64,000 nt of DNA from Thermogutta sp039793925 (lineage in GTDB: Bacteria > Planctomycetota > Planctomycetia > Pirellulales > Thermoguttaceae). The position numbers and the translations under genes are program-made. Of this stretch, positions 37,101-44,920 are shown one piece after another. Under the pieces are notes generated by a model, which was not told where the DNA came from, ran no database searches, and saw nothing but the letters and a program-made list of their open reading frames with translations. The stretch spans positions 1 through 64,000 of the forward strand of contig NZ_JBAMME010000346.1 of the NCBI RefSeq assembly GCF_039793925.1, written 5' to 3'. The first letter of the stretch is position 1; each line of letters begins with the position of its first letter.

Positions 37101-37400
37101 CCACGATGGGAAGTTTTTTTGGAACAGCCGTTCGTGGTTGATGCGGCGGGGGCTTTTTGCCGCGGTCAATTTGACCGGATTGTCGTTCTCTTTGATGGAC
37201 ACCAGCCGATCGCGGCTGATGTGATCGATTTCAAGACGGACGAGATCACTCTGGACCAGCTTGCCGGTCGTGTACAATTCTATCGGTCTCAGCTTGTCAT
37301 GTATCGGGAGGCGGCCGCACGCTGGTTGCATGTGCCGGAAGAACGTGTGTCGGCACGTCTGGTGTTCACGCAACCGGGCGAGGTCATTCGTGTCGTTTAG
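34152..37400 (+). CDS. addA: UvrD-family helicase-nuclease, AddA/RecB type
   Basis: A 1082-residue superfamily 1A helicase fused to a nuclease. Helicase motifs in order are ASAGSGKTYQLTNRLLALL (motif I), RTLDSCFVRAA (Ia region), LLLDEFQDTSAVQW (II), VGDVKQSIYGWRGSE (III) and VMTVHGAKGLQFDAVFLPD (V). The C-terminal IDFKTDE is the catalytic core of a PD-(D/E)XK nuclease. This layout is AddA, the double-strand break resection enzyme that normally works with AddB. No addB is seen in the window. I prefer ATG 34152 over TTG 34110, which would overlap the glycosidase stop. Symbol by domain layout only. Confidence 0.86.
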   Translation: MAKTSGSSAQATAPKNVIIRASAGSGKTYQLTNRLLALLFAGTPIESILATTFSRKAAGEILDRLMSRLAKAAQDTKQCEELSNAIGVDVTPQECLAILRKIIKYFHHVQIRTLDSCFVRAAQALNFELGLWPDWQIDEGDQTERINRIILAEILHQRDQVRQWMQFLFKGQAVRTITAQLRDIITAYYENVFLEAEPKAWEAVHKRPTLSSSELTNALDQLRELSARDYKTSLRDALASDLERASSENWEEFLKRGIAAKVAIGENCYKRVPIPPELKKCYQPLVDHAKAVILNRLVDQTLATYKLLHEFHQRYTTALRDRGILRFSDVARLLHNFLQANGSAGLSLWQRRLGWRIRHLLLDEFQDTSAVQWAVLAPFAKEVCQSQDGSFFCVGDVKQSIYGWRGSEPGIFARIESELPHVDVQNLDITWRSSPIIVDVVNRVFSTLTENPVITRQDNLPFWRRAAETWVLQFSAHHTTRAEYPGYCCVVVRQKGGQSEEDETDGEDATPADPILVEWIGEVYQAPSKPTIGVLVRTNAAIDPIVAALRGAGFEVSQEGRNPVTTAVSVQLVLNVLRIADHPGDTAAAFRLGHSPLASLLDWNEFPQWDAPTRLEKSLETSHRLRERLLDEGYGKVIREFANAISEHTPREEHLWLEKLVELAHLYDKQRTLRADDFIRWLEHQQVADPQLTRIRVMTVHGAKGLQFDAVFLPDLDEPVGRRTGHLVYARPSPGQPIDWVLRGINQELIKANVFESDLVERYYTFQQRCVEEDFSLLYVAMTRAVHGLYIFVSPTGSGRWGPPKTLASIVWNGLQTPAPQTPGDILFEHGQRDWFNRCPTSVSPPPMRDDTTPTLSPLRSHPGRLRRSIPWRTPHEMEGTGISADVVLRFQPVRSLAKGSVWHMWFSRVRWLDQQGIPSREELRKTLALYPELSEAFETLYREFVEMLGRPNIKRVLSLVEYQRANPSGYRVPAQLANDLANPRWEVFLEQPFVVDAAGAFCRGQFDRIVVLFDGHQPIAADVIDFKTDEITLDQLAGRVQFYRSQLVMYREAAARWLHVPEERVSARLVFTQPGEVIRVV

Positions 37401-37431
37401 AGAAGGCCGACAAGACCGTTCATCAAGAAAA

Positions 37432-37471
37432 AAGATCATGGCAGACCGGTCCTTCGATCTGCCATGATCTT
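37432..37471 (-). terminator. terminator between convergent genes
   Basis: AAGATCATGGCAGA (37432-37445) and TCTGCCATGATCTT (37458-37471) form a perfect 14-bp stem with a 12-base loop. Read leftward it is followed by TTTTTCTTGA, so it best serves the small Cys-rich protein gene at 37661-37984. Rightward it lacks a T tract. Confidence 0.8.
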
Positions 37472-37660
37472 CATCCTGAAATCGGGGACATCGGCAGGCA
37501 TCCCGCCTCCCGGCAGGTTACTTCTTGTATCGGCTAACGCGGCGAATTTCTCCAGCCAAAAATTTATTCGCCTTCGATTCATCAGTCGTTCGACCTAGGC
37601 CACCTGGTACTTCGCCCATAGGTCAGCGACCACGAGAAAACGGGACCACATCTTATGCAG

Positions 37661-37984
37661 CTACTCCCCTGCCCCTCCATCAAATTTGCCAGGAGAGGTG
37701 GGAGTGCAGCCACATGCTGCGAAACGCTCCCAGCCCCTCATAGGCCTTGCCACTTCCCACCGGTGACATGCCCGGACTTTTTTCATCTCACAGTAGCCCG
37801 CCCAAACCTGGCTACAGCAGGTCGGGGTGAATTCACAGCACCCCTGCTGATAACCGAGCACCGCATAAGAGGGCGTACAACACGCAGGAGCGCCCAGATC
37901 TTTGGCAGGGGATTGGGCCCATACCGGCACCGCCGCGAAAAGCGAGAGAATCATCACAAACATTAAACTCCGAAAAACACGCAT
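37661..37984 (-). CDS. small secreted cysteine-rich protein
   Basis: A 107-residue protein with a signal peptide (MRVFRSLMFVMILSLFAAVP, cleavage near VWAQ). The mature part of about 85 residues has around ten cysteines in pairs (ACCTPS, GCCEFTPTCC, CGCT), which suggests disulfide bonding outside the cytoplasm. No named family comes to mind. The start ATG 37984 is preferred over an upstream in-frame start at 38014 because it opens directly on the signal. A terminator lies about 190 bp past the stop. The surrounding region is otherwise gene-poor. Confidence 0.7.
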   Translation of the reverse strand: MRVFRSLMFVMILSLFAAVPVWAQSPAKDLGAPACCTPSYAVLGYQQGCCEFTPTCCSQVWAGYCEMKKVRACHRWEVARPMRGWERFAACGCTPTSPGKFDGGAGE

Positions 37985-38210
37985 TTTTGCAGTCCCCATT
38001 TCTTGTGCGGACACTTTGCCAGAGTTGTCGCGTACGATTACGACAACCGTTTGCCTTATTCGTTATCGTCGTAAAAGCAGGGTCCTGTTACGGGAGGCAA
38101 TTTCTGCCCGCAGGACGCACATGGTCGGCAATGTTTCCGCCCTCATATCGGGGTCAAGGTGATACTCGAAACCAGCCTTTCAATGAACAGGCGACGGACA
38201 AGTTAGCACA

Positions 38211-39225
38211 TTACGCTATGACCTGCGGTCGGATGACTTCGCAGTGAATGGTGGCCATCTCGACCTTGAGCTTCTGAAAAGTGGCGTCATCCGGGCAAAG
38301 TCCCACGATTGCGCCACCCGAACCGGCAAACTTGGCGGGGACGCCCACTTTGCGTGCCCGTTCGACCATCTCGATGTGCTCCGGCGCCAGTTTCAATATC
38401 GANNNNNNNNNNGGAAAGAGATTGGGCGACCTTCGGGAAGCTGATGGACGCCCAATCTCTTTCCAATAGGGCCTGGCGTCCCTGTTGAGCGAGATCCGCG
38501 AATTTCTGCATGGCTTCAACAACGGCAGGTTCTCCGCGGAGGTAGCGCCCGCGAAGATCATTGTGGATGACCTCCGTAGGCTCGGCAATGGCCGTGTTGT
38601 ACGCCAGGTAAAGCGGTGGCAGATAGGCGAGATCTAAAGGCTCATAAACTCCGCAGTTGTAACCGTGGATATTCTCCATTTTGTCTCGGCTGAAATCCAT
38701 AAATACCAGCCCTTCATAAACCTGAATGACACGATCCTGGAGCCCTCCAGCGATGCCGAGCTCCTCGGTTTCGACGGCAAGGGCCAGCGACGGTTGCACC
38801 CGTTGTGGAATCTGCACGCCATAAAAATCCATGAGACACCGCAGGACCGCGACGATGATGGCACTCGATCCGGCCAGCCCCACTTGCCTCGGTATCGTGC
38901 TGTAATAGCGGATGGAAAAATTCTTTTCGTGAAGCTTGATCCCCTGGGCCTGGCAGTATTCGACAAATTTTTTGATTGTCGCCTTCACCAGGCGAATTCC
39001 GCCATAGTAGCCGTGAAGACGGACGTCCCGAGCCAGATCATAGATACTATCAAATCGACTGCGGTCTTCCTGACTGAGAACTAGCTCCACCTGATCCCAT
39101 TCATAAAGGACGGCCTCCGCAAAAAAATTCCGCACAATCACAGAGATGGTTTTTCCGTAATAACCGTCTGAGGGATTTCCCAGCAGACCTGCCCGAGCGT
39201 AGGCACGCCGTTTGATAATGATCAT
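38211..39225 (-). CDS. glucuronokinase-like GHMP kinase (interrupted by assembly gap)
   Basis: About 335 residues are recoverable on both sides of the gap. The N-terminal RRAYARAGLLGNPSDGYYGK, then IPRQVGLAGSSAIIVAV (GHMP ATP-binding motif) and LGIAGGLQDRVIQVYEGLV are close to plant glucuronokinase and to sugar 1-kinases of the GHMP superfamily. The C-terminal KFAGSGGAIVGL is GHMP motif 3. The frame breaks at the gap: the segment 38413-38464 is a fold-back (see findings), and its inverted reading restores DWATFGKLMD, as expected for the family. I treat it as one intact gene damaged by assembly. It lies 22 bp behind galU, in the same operon. It would phosphorylate a sugar or uronic acid at C1. 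Confidence 0.78.
38403..38412. other. assembly gap of ten N inside the GHMP kinase gene
   Basis: Ten N abut a 16-bp perfect inverted repeat. Protein motifs before and after the gap lie in different frames, as expected from an arbitrary spacer. Confidence 0.95.
38413..38464. repeat. 16-bp inverted repeat beside the gap
   Basis: GGAAAGAGATTGGGCG (38413-38428) and its exact reverse complement (38449-38464) flank 20 bases. It touches the run of N. See the finding on the apparent inversion. Confidence 0.9.
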
Positions 39226-39247
39226 AGCTGACACCGTTGACCTAACC

Positions 39248-40186
39248 TCATTCTCTCCCCTGCCCTGCCCTGGTCCTTTCTTGTGCTTCGAGCATTCGTT
39301 GCAAAAATTCTCGCAATCCCGGTCCGCATTCCTCGTCGGCCAGGGCGAACTCCAAAAACGCCCGAAAATAGCTATCAAAATTGCCGATGTCAAACCGGCG
39401 TTCGTCTGGCGGTAGGCGAATTCCGAGCACCTTTCCGCCCGCTTCTATCATTCGCTGGATGGCATCCGTGAGCTGGATTTCCTCTCCTTTGCCGGGCGGC
39501 GTTCGGCGAAGATGCTCGAAAATCGCCGGTCGAAATACGTACCGGGCGGCCACCGCCAAACAGCTTGGTGCGTCCTGCGGGGTCGGTTTTTCGATGATCC
39601 CTGCCAGTTGAAAATACTCGTTCCCATTTTCCAGATCATTCCCCACAGGCTGCGCGATTCCATAATGGACCACGTCCTCCCGGGGAACAGTCTCAAACGC
39701 GATGACTGCGTCCGCCGACTCCGCCTCGAACAGCGTGATCATCCGACGCACCACATCCGATTGGGCTTGAAGCCCAATAATCGAATCCCCAAGGGCCACG
39801 ACAAACGGCTGGTTCTGAACCATAGGTGCGGAACACAGGACCGCGTGACCCAACCCCAATTGCCGCCTTTGCCTGGTGTAGAAATAATCCACCTCGGCGC
39901 GCTCGAACGACAACTCTTTGAGCAGGTCTTCTTTGCCGGTTTCCCGCAGCATCTGGATGAGCTCGGGGTTGAGGTCGAAGTGGTTTTCGATTGCCGTTTT
40001 TCCAGGACCGGTAATGAACAAGAATCGTTTGATTCCGCACCGAACAAGTTCCTCCACCACGTACTGAACGACCGGCTTTCGTCCGACAGGGAGCATCTCC
40101 TTCGGCTGACTCTTGGTCAGCGGAAGCAGCCGGGTACCCCGTCCCGCCACGGGGACAACAGCAAGATCGACAGTGGAACTTGGCAT
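39248..40186 (-). CDS. galU: UTP-glucose-1-phosphate uridylyltransferase
   Basis: A 312-residue nucleotidyltransferase that makes UDP-glucose from UTP and glucose 1-phosphate. The signature VAGRGTRLLPLTKSQPKEM lies near residue 14 (family GxGTRxLPxTKxxPKEM). RCGIKRFLFITGPGKTAIENHF, QLGLGHAVLCSAP and the late RFDIGNFDSY complete the pattern. The neighbour is a GHMP kinase 22 bp downstream. This pairing of a 1-kinase with a UDP-sugar pyrophosphorylase suggests a sugar-1-phosphate salvage path. A broader substrate range, such as glucuronate 1-phosphate, is possible but not shown by sequence. Confidence 0.9.
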   Translation of the reverse strand: MPSSTVDLAVVPVAGRGTRLLPLTKSQPKEMLPVGRKPVVQYVVEELVRCGIKRFLFITGPGKTAIENHFDLNPELIQMLRETGKEDLLKELSFERAEVDYFYTRQRRQLGLGHAVLCSAPMVQNQPFVVALGDSIIGLQAQSDVVRRMITLFEAESADAVIAFETVPREDVVHYGIAQPVGNDLENGNEYFQLAGIIEKPTPQDAPSCLAVAARYVFRPAIFEHLRRTPPGKGEEIQLTDAIQRMIEAGGKVLGIRLPPDERRFDIGNFDSYFRAFLEFALADEECGPGLREFLQRMLEAQERTRAGQGRE

Positions 40187-40531
40187 CGCTCTGAAACTCT
40201 CCTTAAACGACCGACTCCCTCAGCTCCGCAATAAAGATCCGGACAGAAAATCTCCCCGCAGCCCTTGATGGCCCTTCCCCAAACTATAGCTTTTTTGAGA
40301 CGTTTAGGAACTCCGGTCCGATCCCAGAGGCGATGAACCCTTCTGTCGCACAGCTCGGACCAGTTTTATCGTGAGGACGGGCTTGTATAGGAGCCGACCC
40401 CGGCCGGACAGCCCAAGCCGAGGCACCACGATTGCCCAAAAATGGGAGGCGTTTCAGGCTGGCACTGCAGAGAACCGGAATTCTCAGTAGCGGGGAAGGA
40501 GAAAAGACCGTTGTTTTTCGACCGTTATTTC
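40187..40531. other. intergenic region upstream of galU
   Basis: 345 bp between galU and the small orphan gene, both leftward. A TATAGT near 40287-40292 on the minus strand is a possible -10 for galU, but no good -35 is found. No other gene is visible. Confidence 0.4.
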
Positions 40532-40804
40532 CTATTTGTGGTACCCAAGCGACTTGATTACCGCCAGAAGTTCCTCGTAATTGATGAACCGACGGTGATG
40601 CTGCAGCTTGTATGCGTCGATCGCCTGCCCCAGTTCCCGGGCTTCCGGGGAAAGATCAGCATATGAATTAGCAAACTGACGTCTCTCCCTGCCATCAGGC
40701 GATGTGCCGTGCGGGTTTTTACGCCTATCCACGAACACAGGGACCGGCTCGCCACCGGAAGATTGGGAAGTTGCGCTATCTGGGAAAATGGCATCGGGAT
40801 TCAT
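40532..40804 (-). CDS. 90-residue conserved-looking protein of unknown function
   Basis: A short soluble protein. The first half is hydrophilic and Ser/Pro-rich. The second half, DLSPEARELGQAIDAYKLQH followed by FINYEELLAVIKSLGYHK, is predicted helical and more regular. I believe short proteins with this C-terminal pattern occur in other planctomycetes, but I cannot name a family. ATG 40804 follows GAGGACCC at good spacing, while the frame is open back to 40921. It lies downstream of serA, 168 bp past that gene's stop, on the same strand, and could be in the same message. Confidence 0.62.
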   Translation of the reverse strand: MNPDAIFPDSATSQSSGGEPVPVFVDRRKNPHGTSPDGRERRQFANSYADLSPEARELGQAIDAYKLQHHRRFINYEELLAVIKSLGYHK

Positions 40805-40972
40805 AGCGGGTCCTCGCACTGAAAATCCTGTCACTTTTGGAAATCGACAGGAATTCCCTGGGACGAAAGACTGAAGAACCGGTTCCGTACAACCGGCACT
40901 AGTAGAATAGCTCACCCGCAAAGGGATGCAAATTCAGTGGAACATTCACGTTTGCGCTGTCCCAATGCGCCC

Positions 40973-42613
40973 TCATTTAGGCATACCAATACCCAGCCAA
41001 GGGGGGAGTTCTCCCCGTGGCGGGAGGACCACCACTGTCGCCCGATGGATCGGCTCCAGCTTGAGAATCTCTGCGATGGATTCCGCTGGCGGGTAGCTGT
41101 CGAGGGCCAGTACGCCAATCGCATCGCCGCCGGGCTTGTTTTCAGCACGTCCCAGTGAAAGAAACGCGATGTTGACGTTGTGGCGGCCAAAGATCTCGCC
41201 GACCCGCCCAATTACTCCCGGCACGTCACGGTGATACATAATGAGCATTGTCCCTTCCAAGGGGCTCTCCAGCCTAAACTCGCCCTTCTGAACAAGGCGG
41301 GGCAGCGATTTGCCGAACAGTGCACCGGCCGCCAGCGCGGACCTGTCATTCCGAAAAACCTCCACTGTCACTTGAGACGCGAAATCGCCAATATCCGTGG
41401 TCCGTTCTTCGGCAAGTTCAATTCCACGCTGCTGGAGCAAGACGGGAGCATTGACCAGATTGACAGATTGCTCGAGAGCATGCTGGAGAAGCCCTGCAGC
41501 AAACGCTGCTGAAAGCAGGCGGGTGTCTCGATTGGCCACCTCCCCCTGGTAACGGATCTTGCAGCGGGTCGGTGGCTCCCGATCGACTTGTGCCATTAGA
41601 AGACCCAAGCGGTAAACAAGGTCCAAATATCCCCGCAGGCCCTCCAGTGTCTTGGGATCAAGGGGCGCCATATTGACGGAGTTCCGCACGGCGCCCGTCG
41701 TGAAGAAATCCACGAGCAGCTCGCACGCTTCGATGGCTACGTTTGTTTGAGCTTCTTCGGTGCTGGCCCCGAGGTGTGGCGTGCACAAGACGTTGGGCTT
41801 TCCAAAAAGTGGACTGTTGGTGCACGGTTCCTTTGTGAAGACGTCCAGGGCCACGCCACCGATATGACCGCTCTCCAGCCCCTCCAGCAATGCTTCTTCG
41901 TTGATGATGCCTCCTCGTGCACAGTTGATGATGCGCACCCCCTTTTTCATCATTTGAATTTGTGGCCGATCGATCAGGTTGCGTGTCTGCTCATTAAGTG
42001 GCGTATGCACCGTGAGGTAGTCCACCTCCGGGAAAAGGTCTTCCAAAGTGCGGCAGGTACGAATTCCCAATTCCCGGGCCCGGTGCTCCGGTAAAAACGG
42101 ATCATAGCCCAACACCCTCATTTTGAAAGCGAGAGCCCGCTCGGCCACGGCCTGGCCAACCCGGCCCAGTCCGATGATGCCCAACGTCTTCCCACACAAC
42201 TCAGTCCCCATGAATTGATGACGTTCCCATTTCCCCTCCAAAAGGCTCTTGAATGCGGGGAAAATATTGCGGGAAAGGGCCAGCATCAGGGCCATGGTAT
42301 GTTCCGCGGTGGCAATTGTGTTACCACCCGGCGTATTCATCACGATGATACCCTGGCGTGTTGCGGCTGCCGTGTCGATATTGTCTGTTCCCACCCCTGC
42401 GCGGACGATCACTTTCAATCGCCTGTTCCCCTCCAGAGCATCAGCGGTGATCTTCACCCCGCTGCGACAGATCGCTCCATCAAACTCGGCGAGCGTCTTA
42501 CGGAGATCCTCGCCTTTAAGACCGGTGCGGACCTCATATTCAATCATTCCCGCCGACTCCAGGAGCTTGAGACCCTCGGGCGAAATCGGATCCAGCACTA
42601 CGATTTTGACCAT
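40973..42613 (-). CDS. serA: D-3-phosphoglycerate dehydrogenase
   Basis: A 546-residue long-form SerA. It oxidises 3-phosphoglycerate to 3-phosphohydroxypyruvate, the first step to serine. The N-terminal MVKIVVLDPISPEGLKLL begins the substrate-binding domain. GLGRVGQAVAERAL is the NAD-binding loop. The catalytic Arg/Glu/His set falls within RAGVGTDNID, LDVFTKEP and TPHLGASTEEA. Then come an intervening ASB-type domain and a C-terminal ACT domain (MYHRDVPGVIGRVGEIFGRH) for feedback by serine. ATG 42613 follows GAGGACCC at six-base spacing. Confidence 0.95.
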   Translation of the reverse strand: MVKIVVLDPISPEGLKLLESAGMIEYEVRTGLKGEDLRKTLAEFDGAICRSGVKITADALEGNRRLKVIVRAGVGTDNIDTAAATRQGIIVMNTPGGNTIATAEHTMALMLALSRNIFPAFKSLLEGKWERHQFMGTELCGKTLGIIGLGRVGQAVAERALAFKMRVLGYDPFLPEHRARELGIRTCRTLEDLFPEVDYLTVHTPLNEQTRNLIDRPQIQMMKKGVRIINCARGGIINEEALLEGLESGHIGGVALDVFTKEPCTNSPLFGKPNVLCTPHLGASTEEAQTNVAIEACELLVDFFTTGAVRNSVNMAPLDPKTLEGLRGYLDLVYRLGLLMAQVDREPPTRCKIRYQGEVANRDTRLLSAAFAAGLLQHALEQSVNLVNAPVLLQQRGIELAEERTTDIGDFASQVTVEVFRNDRSALAAGALFGKSLPRLVQKGEFRLESPLEGTMLIMYHRDVPGVIGRVGEIFGRHNVNIAFLSLGRAENKPGGDAIGVLALDSYPPAESIAEILKLEPIHRATVVVLPPRGELPPWLGIGMPK

Positions 42614-43254
42614 GGGTGGGTCCTCAAAATTAACGGTCAGTATATTACTTGACAATTTTTGCTTCCTGGACCGTAATTTTTCACTTTTACGGCAACGCTC
42701 CTGAAGCGTCAAGCACCGGTAGAAACCAACGCATCCCCACTTTTGACTCACCGCTGCAAAGGGACATGGCCGCGGACAAGGGCTTCCCTTGAGATTCAGC
42801 CAAAGTGAGCTGCTTACAAAATTCGCATTCGGAGGGAGGTGCTTATTGGGTCCACATTTCAGCGTCTGGAGAATCCATTTGACCGGTCGCGCTTCAACTG
42901 CTTGGTTCAGGTGCTGGCTAAACCTTAGGAGCTATTCGCAAATTGCCCCTGCAACACATCGAGGCTTGGGCCTGTCGCAGGCCCTAACAAAAAGTGCAAA
43001 CACGTCCGGCCACCAAGACGTTTACAGAGGCGCTCAACTGGGCGTAAGATGACGCAATGGACACACTGCAATACGGTCCGAGAATACTCCATGTCAATAC
43101 CAGCGACAGTCATTGGAAGAGCGCAGCGCGGGGATACCGGCCTATGTTTCGTATGTCATTTCCAGTCAGCAACAGAGTGTCTCGCCTGACTCCCGATACG
43201 CGGTTCCGTTCGTTCAGGAGATAATCCTCAGCAGGCAACGCTCACAGGTAATCC
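42614..43254. other. 641-bp divergent intergenic region
   Basis: Between serA (leftward) and the GspF-like gene (rightward). It must hold the serA promoter; a minus-strand TATACT near 42639-42645 is a possible -10 but lacks a good -35. A GGGCCTG-TCG-CAGGCCC hairpin at 42968-42984 has no T tract on either strand. Short open frames inside have no ribosome sites or sensible composition. The length is unusual for this window, so an unannotated RNA is possible. Confidence 0.4.
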
Positions 43255-44305
43255 ATGCTGCTCGGTAGCCGAATCACCAAACGCCAGCTCGTACAGCTTT
43301 GCCAGCGAATGGCAACCCAGATCGAGGCCGGGGTGGACCTGCGAACCATTTGCCGCCGAGAAGCGGAACGTGCCACCGGCGGGGCCTACCGCCGGGCGAT
43401 ACGGGTGGTCGCGGAAGCGGTAAACAAAGGTTACGCCTTGGCCGATGCACTGGCCCTCACCGAAGATTATTTCCCACGCCTTTTTCTGCAAATTGTCCGC
43501 ATCGGAGAAGAAACCGGCAAATTGCCGGAGGCTTTTCGCCTCCTTGGAAGATATTACGAAGAAGAAATTGCCCGGCGACGCACATTCTGGTCGCTCCTTG
43601 TGTGGCCTCTTTTTGAGCTCACCTTTGCGATCATTGTGATCGGGTTTCTCATATGGATCATGGGGGAAATCGGTAAAAGGGGCGACGTCGTGCTGGATCC
43701 GCTTGGATTTGGGCTAGTCGGCGAACGAGGCNNNNNNNNNNCTTCTCATTTACCTGACGATCGTGGGATGCTGCGCCACCGGGATCGGGCTACTGATCTG
43801 GGCTTCCCGCCGTGGCCTGCTTTGGACTAGGCCAATCCAGATGTTCGTCGATTTGTTGCCGATCCTCGGAGATATTTCCCGCACATTGGCTTTGGCGCGG
43901 TTCACCTGGGCACTTTCCATCACCCTGCGCTCCTCGCTGGATGTGAGAGTTGCTGTGGATTTAGCCCTTCAGGCCGCGGAACATCCCGCATTCACCGCCT
44001 TGCGGCGTCCCGTTTGGGCTTCAATTCAGGCCGGGCACTCTCTTTCGCGAATCTTCGAAGGCACTGGGTTGTTCCCGGTGGACTGGCTCGACGCATTCCG
44101 CGTCGGGGAAGAGAGCGGGAAACTGGACGAGGTACTGGAACGGCTCAGCCGCCTCTGCATGGAGCGCGCAAGTCGCGCCATGAAGGTTCTCAGTGTGGTT
44201 GGTGCCGTTTTGGTCACACTCCTGATTGCGACGCTCATCATTTTCATGATTTTCCGGCTAGCCATGTTTTACATTGGACAAATCTACAGCGCGATCCCAC
44301 AGTAA
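43255..44305 (+). CDS. type II secretion/type IV pilus F-domain (GspF/PilC-like) protein, cut by assembly gap
   Basis: About 345 residues in two frames separated by a gap at 43732-43741. The N-terminal half has the first T2SSF domain (LCQRMATQIEAGVDLRTIC, then FLQIVRIGEETGKLPEAFRL), followed by a membrane segment (FELTFAIIVIGFLIWIMG). After the gap come another membrane segment (LLIYLTIVGCCATG), the second T2SSF domain (TWALSITLRSSLDVRVAV, then LDAFRVGEESGKLDEVLERL), and a final segment (VVGAVLVTLLIATLIIFMIF). The GEESGKL motifs in both halves are typical. GspF proteins are inner-membrane platform components of secretion or pilus machines. No ATPase, pseudopilin or secretin gene is nearby, so it is an orphan. 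Confidence 0.82.
43732..43741. other. assembly gap of ten N inside the GspF-like gene
   Basis: Ten N with the reading frame shifted by one across the gap. The transmembrane pattern continues across it, so it is a join within one gene. Confidence 0.95.
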
Positions 44306-44347
44306 GTTGAAAGTTGCTGTGATCTCCGATGCACCGGCCGCACCAGA

Positions 44348-44920
44348 TCACTCTCGTTCCACAACAACCGTGTCCGAGCCCACGATGTCCTGGAGAGCTT
44401 TCACAAAGGTCTCATAGGCCGGTTTTCCGAAAAGCACGAAACGCACCAGTGCGGGTTTCCCGTGGTTTTTGAGAAAGTCGATTACCGTAGTGAGTGCCAC
44501 GCGGGCGGCTTCCGCCAACGGATAGCCGTAGGCACCAGCACTCAGAGCAGGAAAGGCCACTGAGCGGCAGCCATTTTCTACTGCAAGTTCCAGCGACCGA
44601 CGGTAGGCGCTGGCAAGCAGTTCCGCCTCTCCGTGTTGACCATCCCGATAAACGGGGCCCACTGCATGAATGACGAATTTCGCGGGCAGCCGGCCGGCAC
44701 CTGAAATAACCGCCGAACCCGTGGGACAACCCTGCGGATATTTTGCTTTTGTTTCGGCCATGATTTCGGGGCCCCCTTTGCGATGGATGGCTCCGTCGAC
44801 TCCGCCTCCACCTGCCAACCGACTGTTGGCAGCATTGACGATCGCGTCCACATGCTGCTCAGTGATATCGCCTTCCACCAACTCTAGGAGACAATTTGAA
44901 ATCTCGTACTTGGCCGTCAT
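44348..44920 (-). CDS. macrodomain protein (ADP-ribose binding or de-ADP-ribosylating)
   Basis: A 190-residue macrodomain. The key motif IVNAANSRLAGGGGVDGAIH (ADP-ribose distal loop) and SAGAYGYPLAEAARVAL are of the YmdB/AF1521 class. These proteins bind or hydrolyse ADP-ribose attached to proteins, nucleic acids or O-acetyl groups. It is a single compact domain with no fusion. A GGGAGGTG Shine-Dalgarno site ahead of ATG 44920 decides the start, since the frame is open to 45001. It diverges from the GAF-AAA+ regulator. No ADP-ribosyltransferase or toxin partner is next to it. Confidence 0.92.
   Translation of the reverse strand: MTAKYEISNCLLELVEGDITEQHVDAIVNAANSRLAGGGGVDGAIHRKGGPEIMAETKAKYPQGCPTGSAVISGAGRLPAKFVIHAVGPVYRDGQHGEAELLASAYRRSLELAVENGCRSVAFPALSAGAYGYPLAEAARVALTTVIDFLKNHGKPALVRFVLFGKPAYETFVKALQDIVGSDTVVVERE

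Noticed and set aside
42649..42654. TTGACA as a rightward sigma-70 -35 box
   Set aside because: No fair -10 at 16-18 bases, and the nearest rightward gene is 600 bp away.
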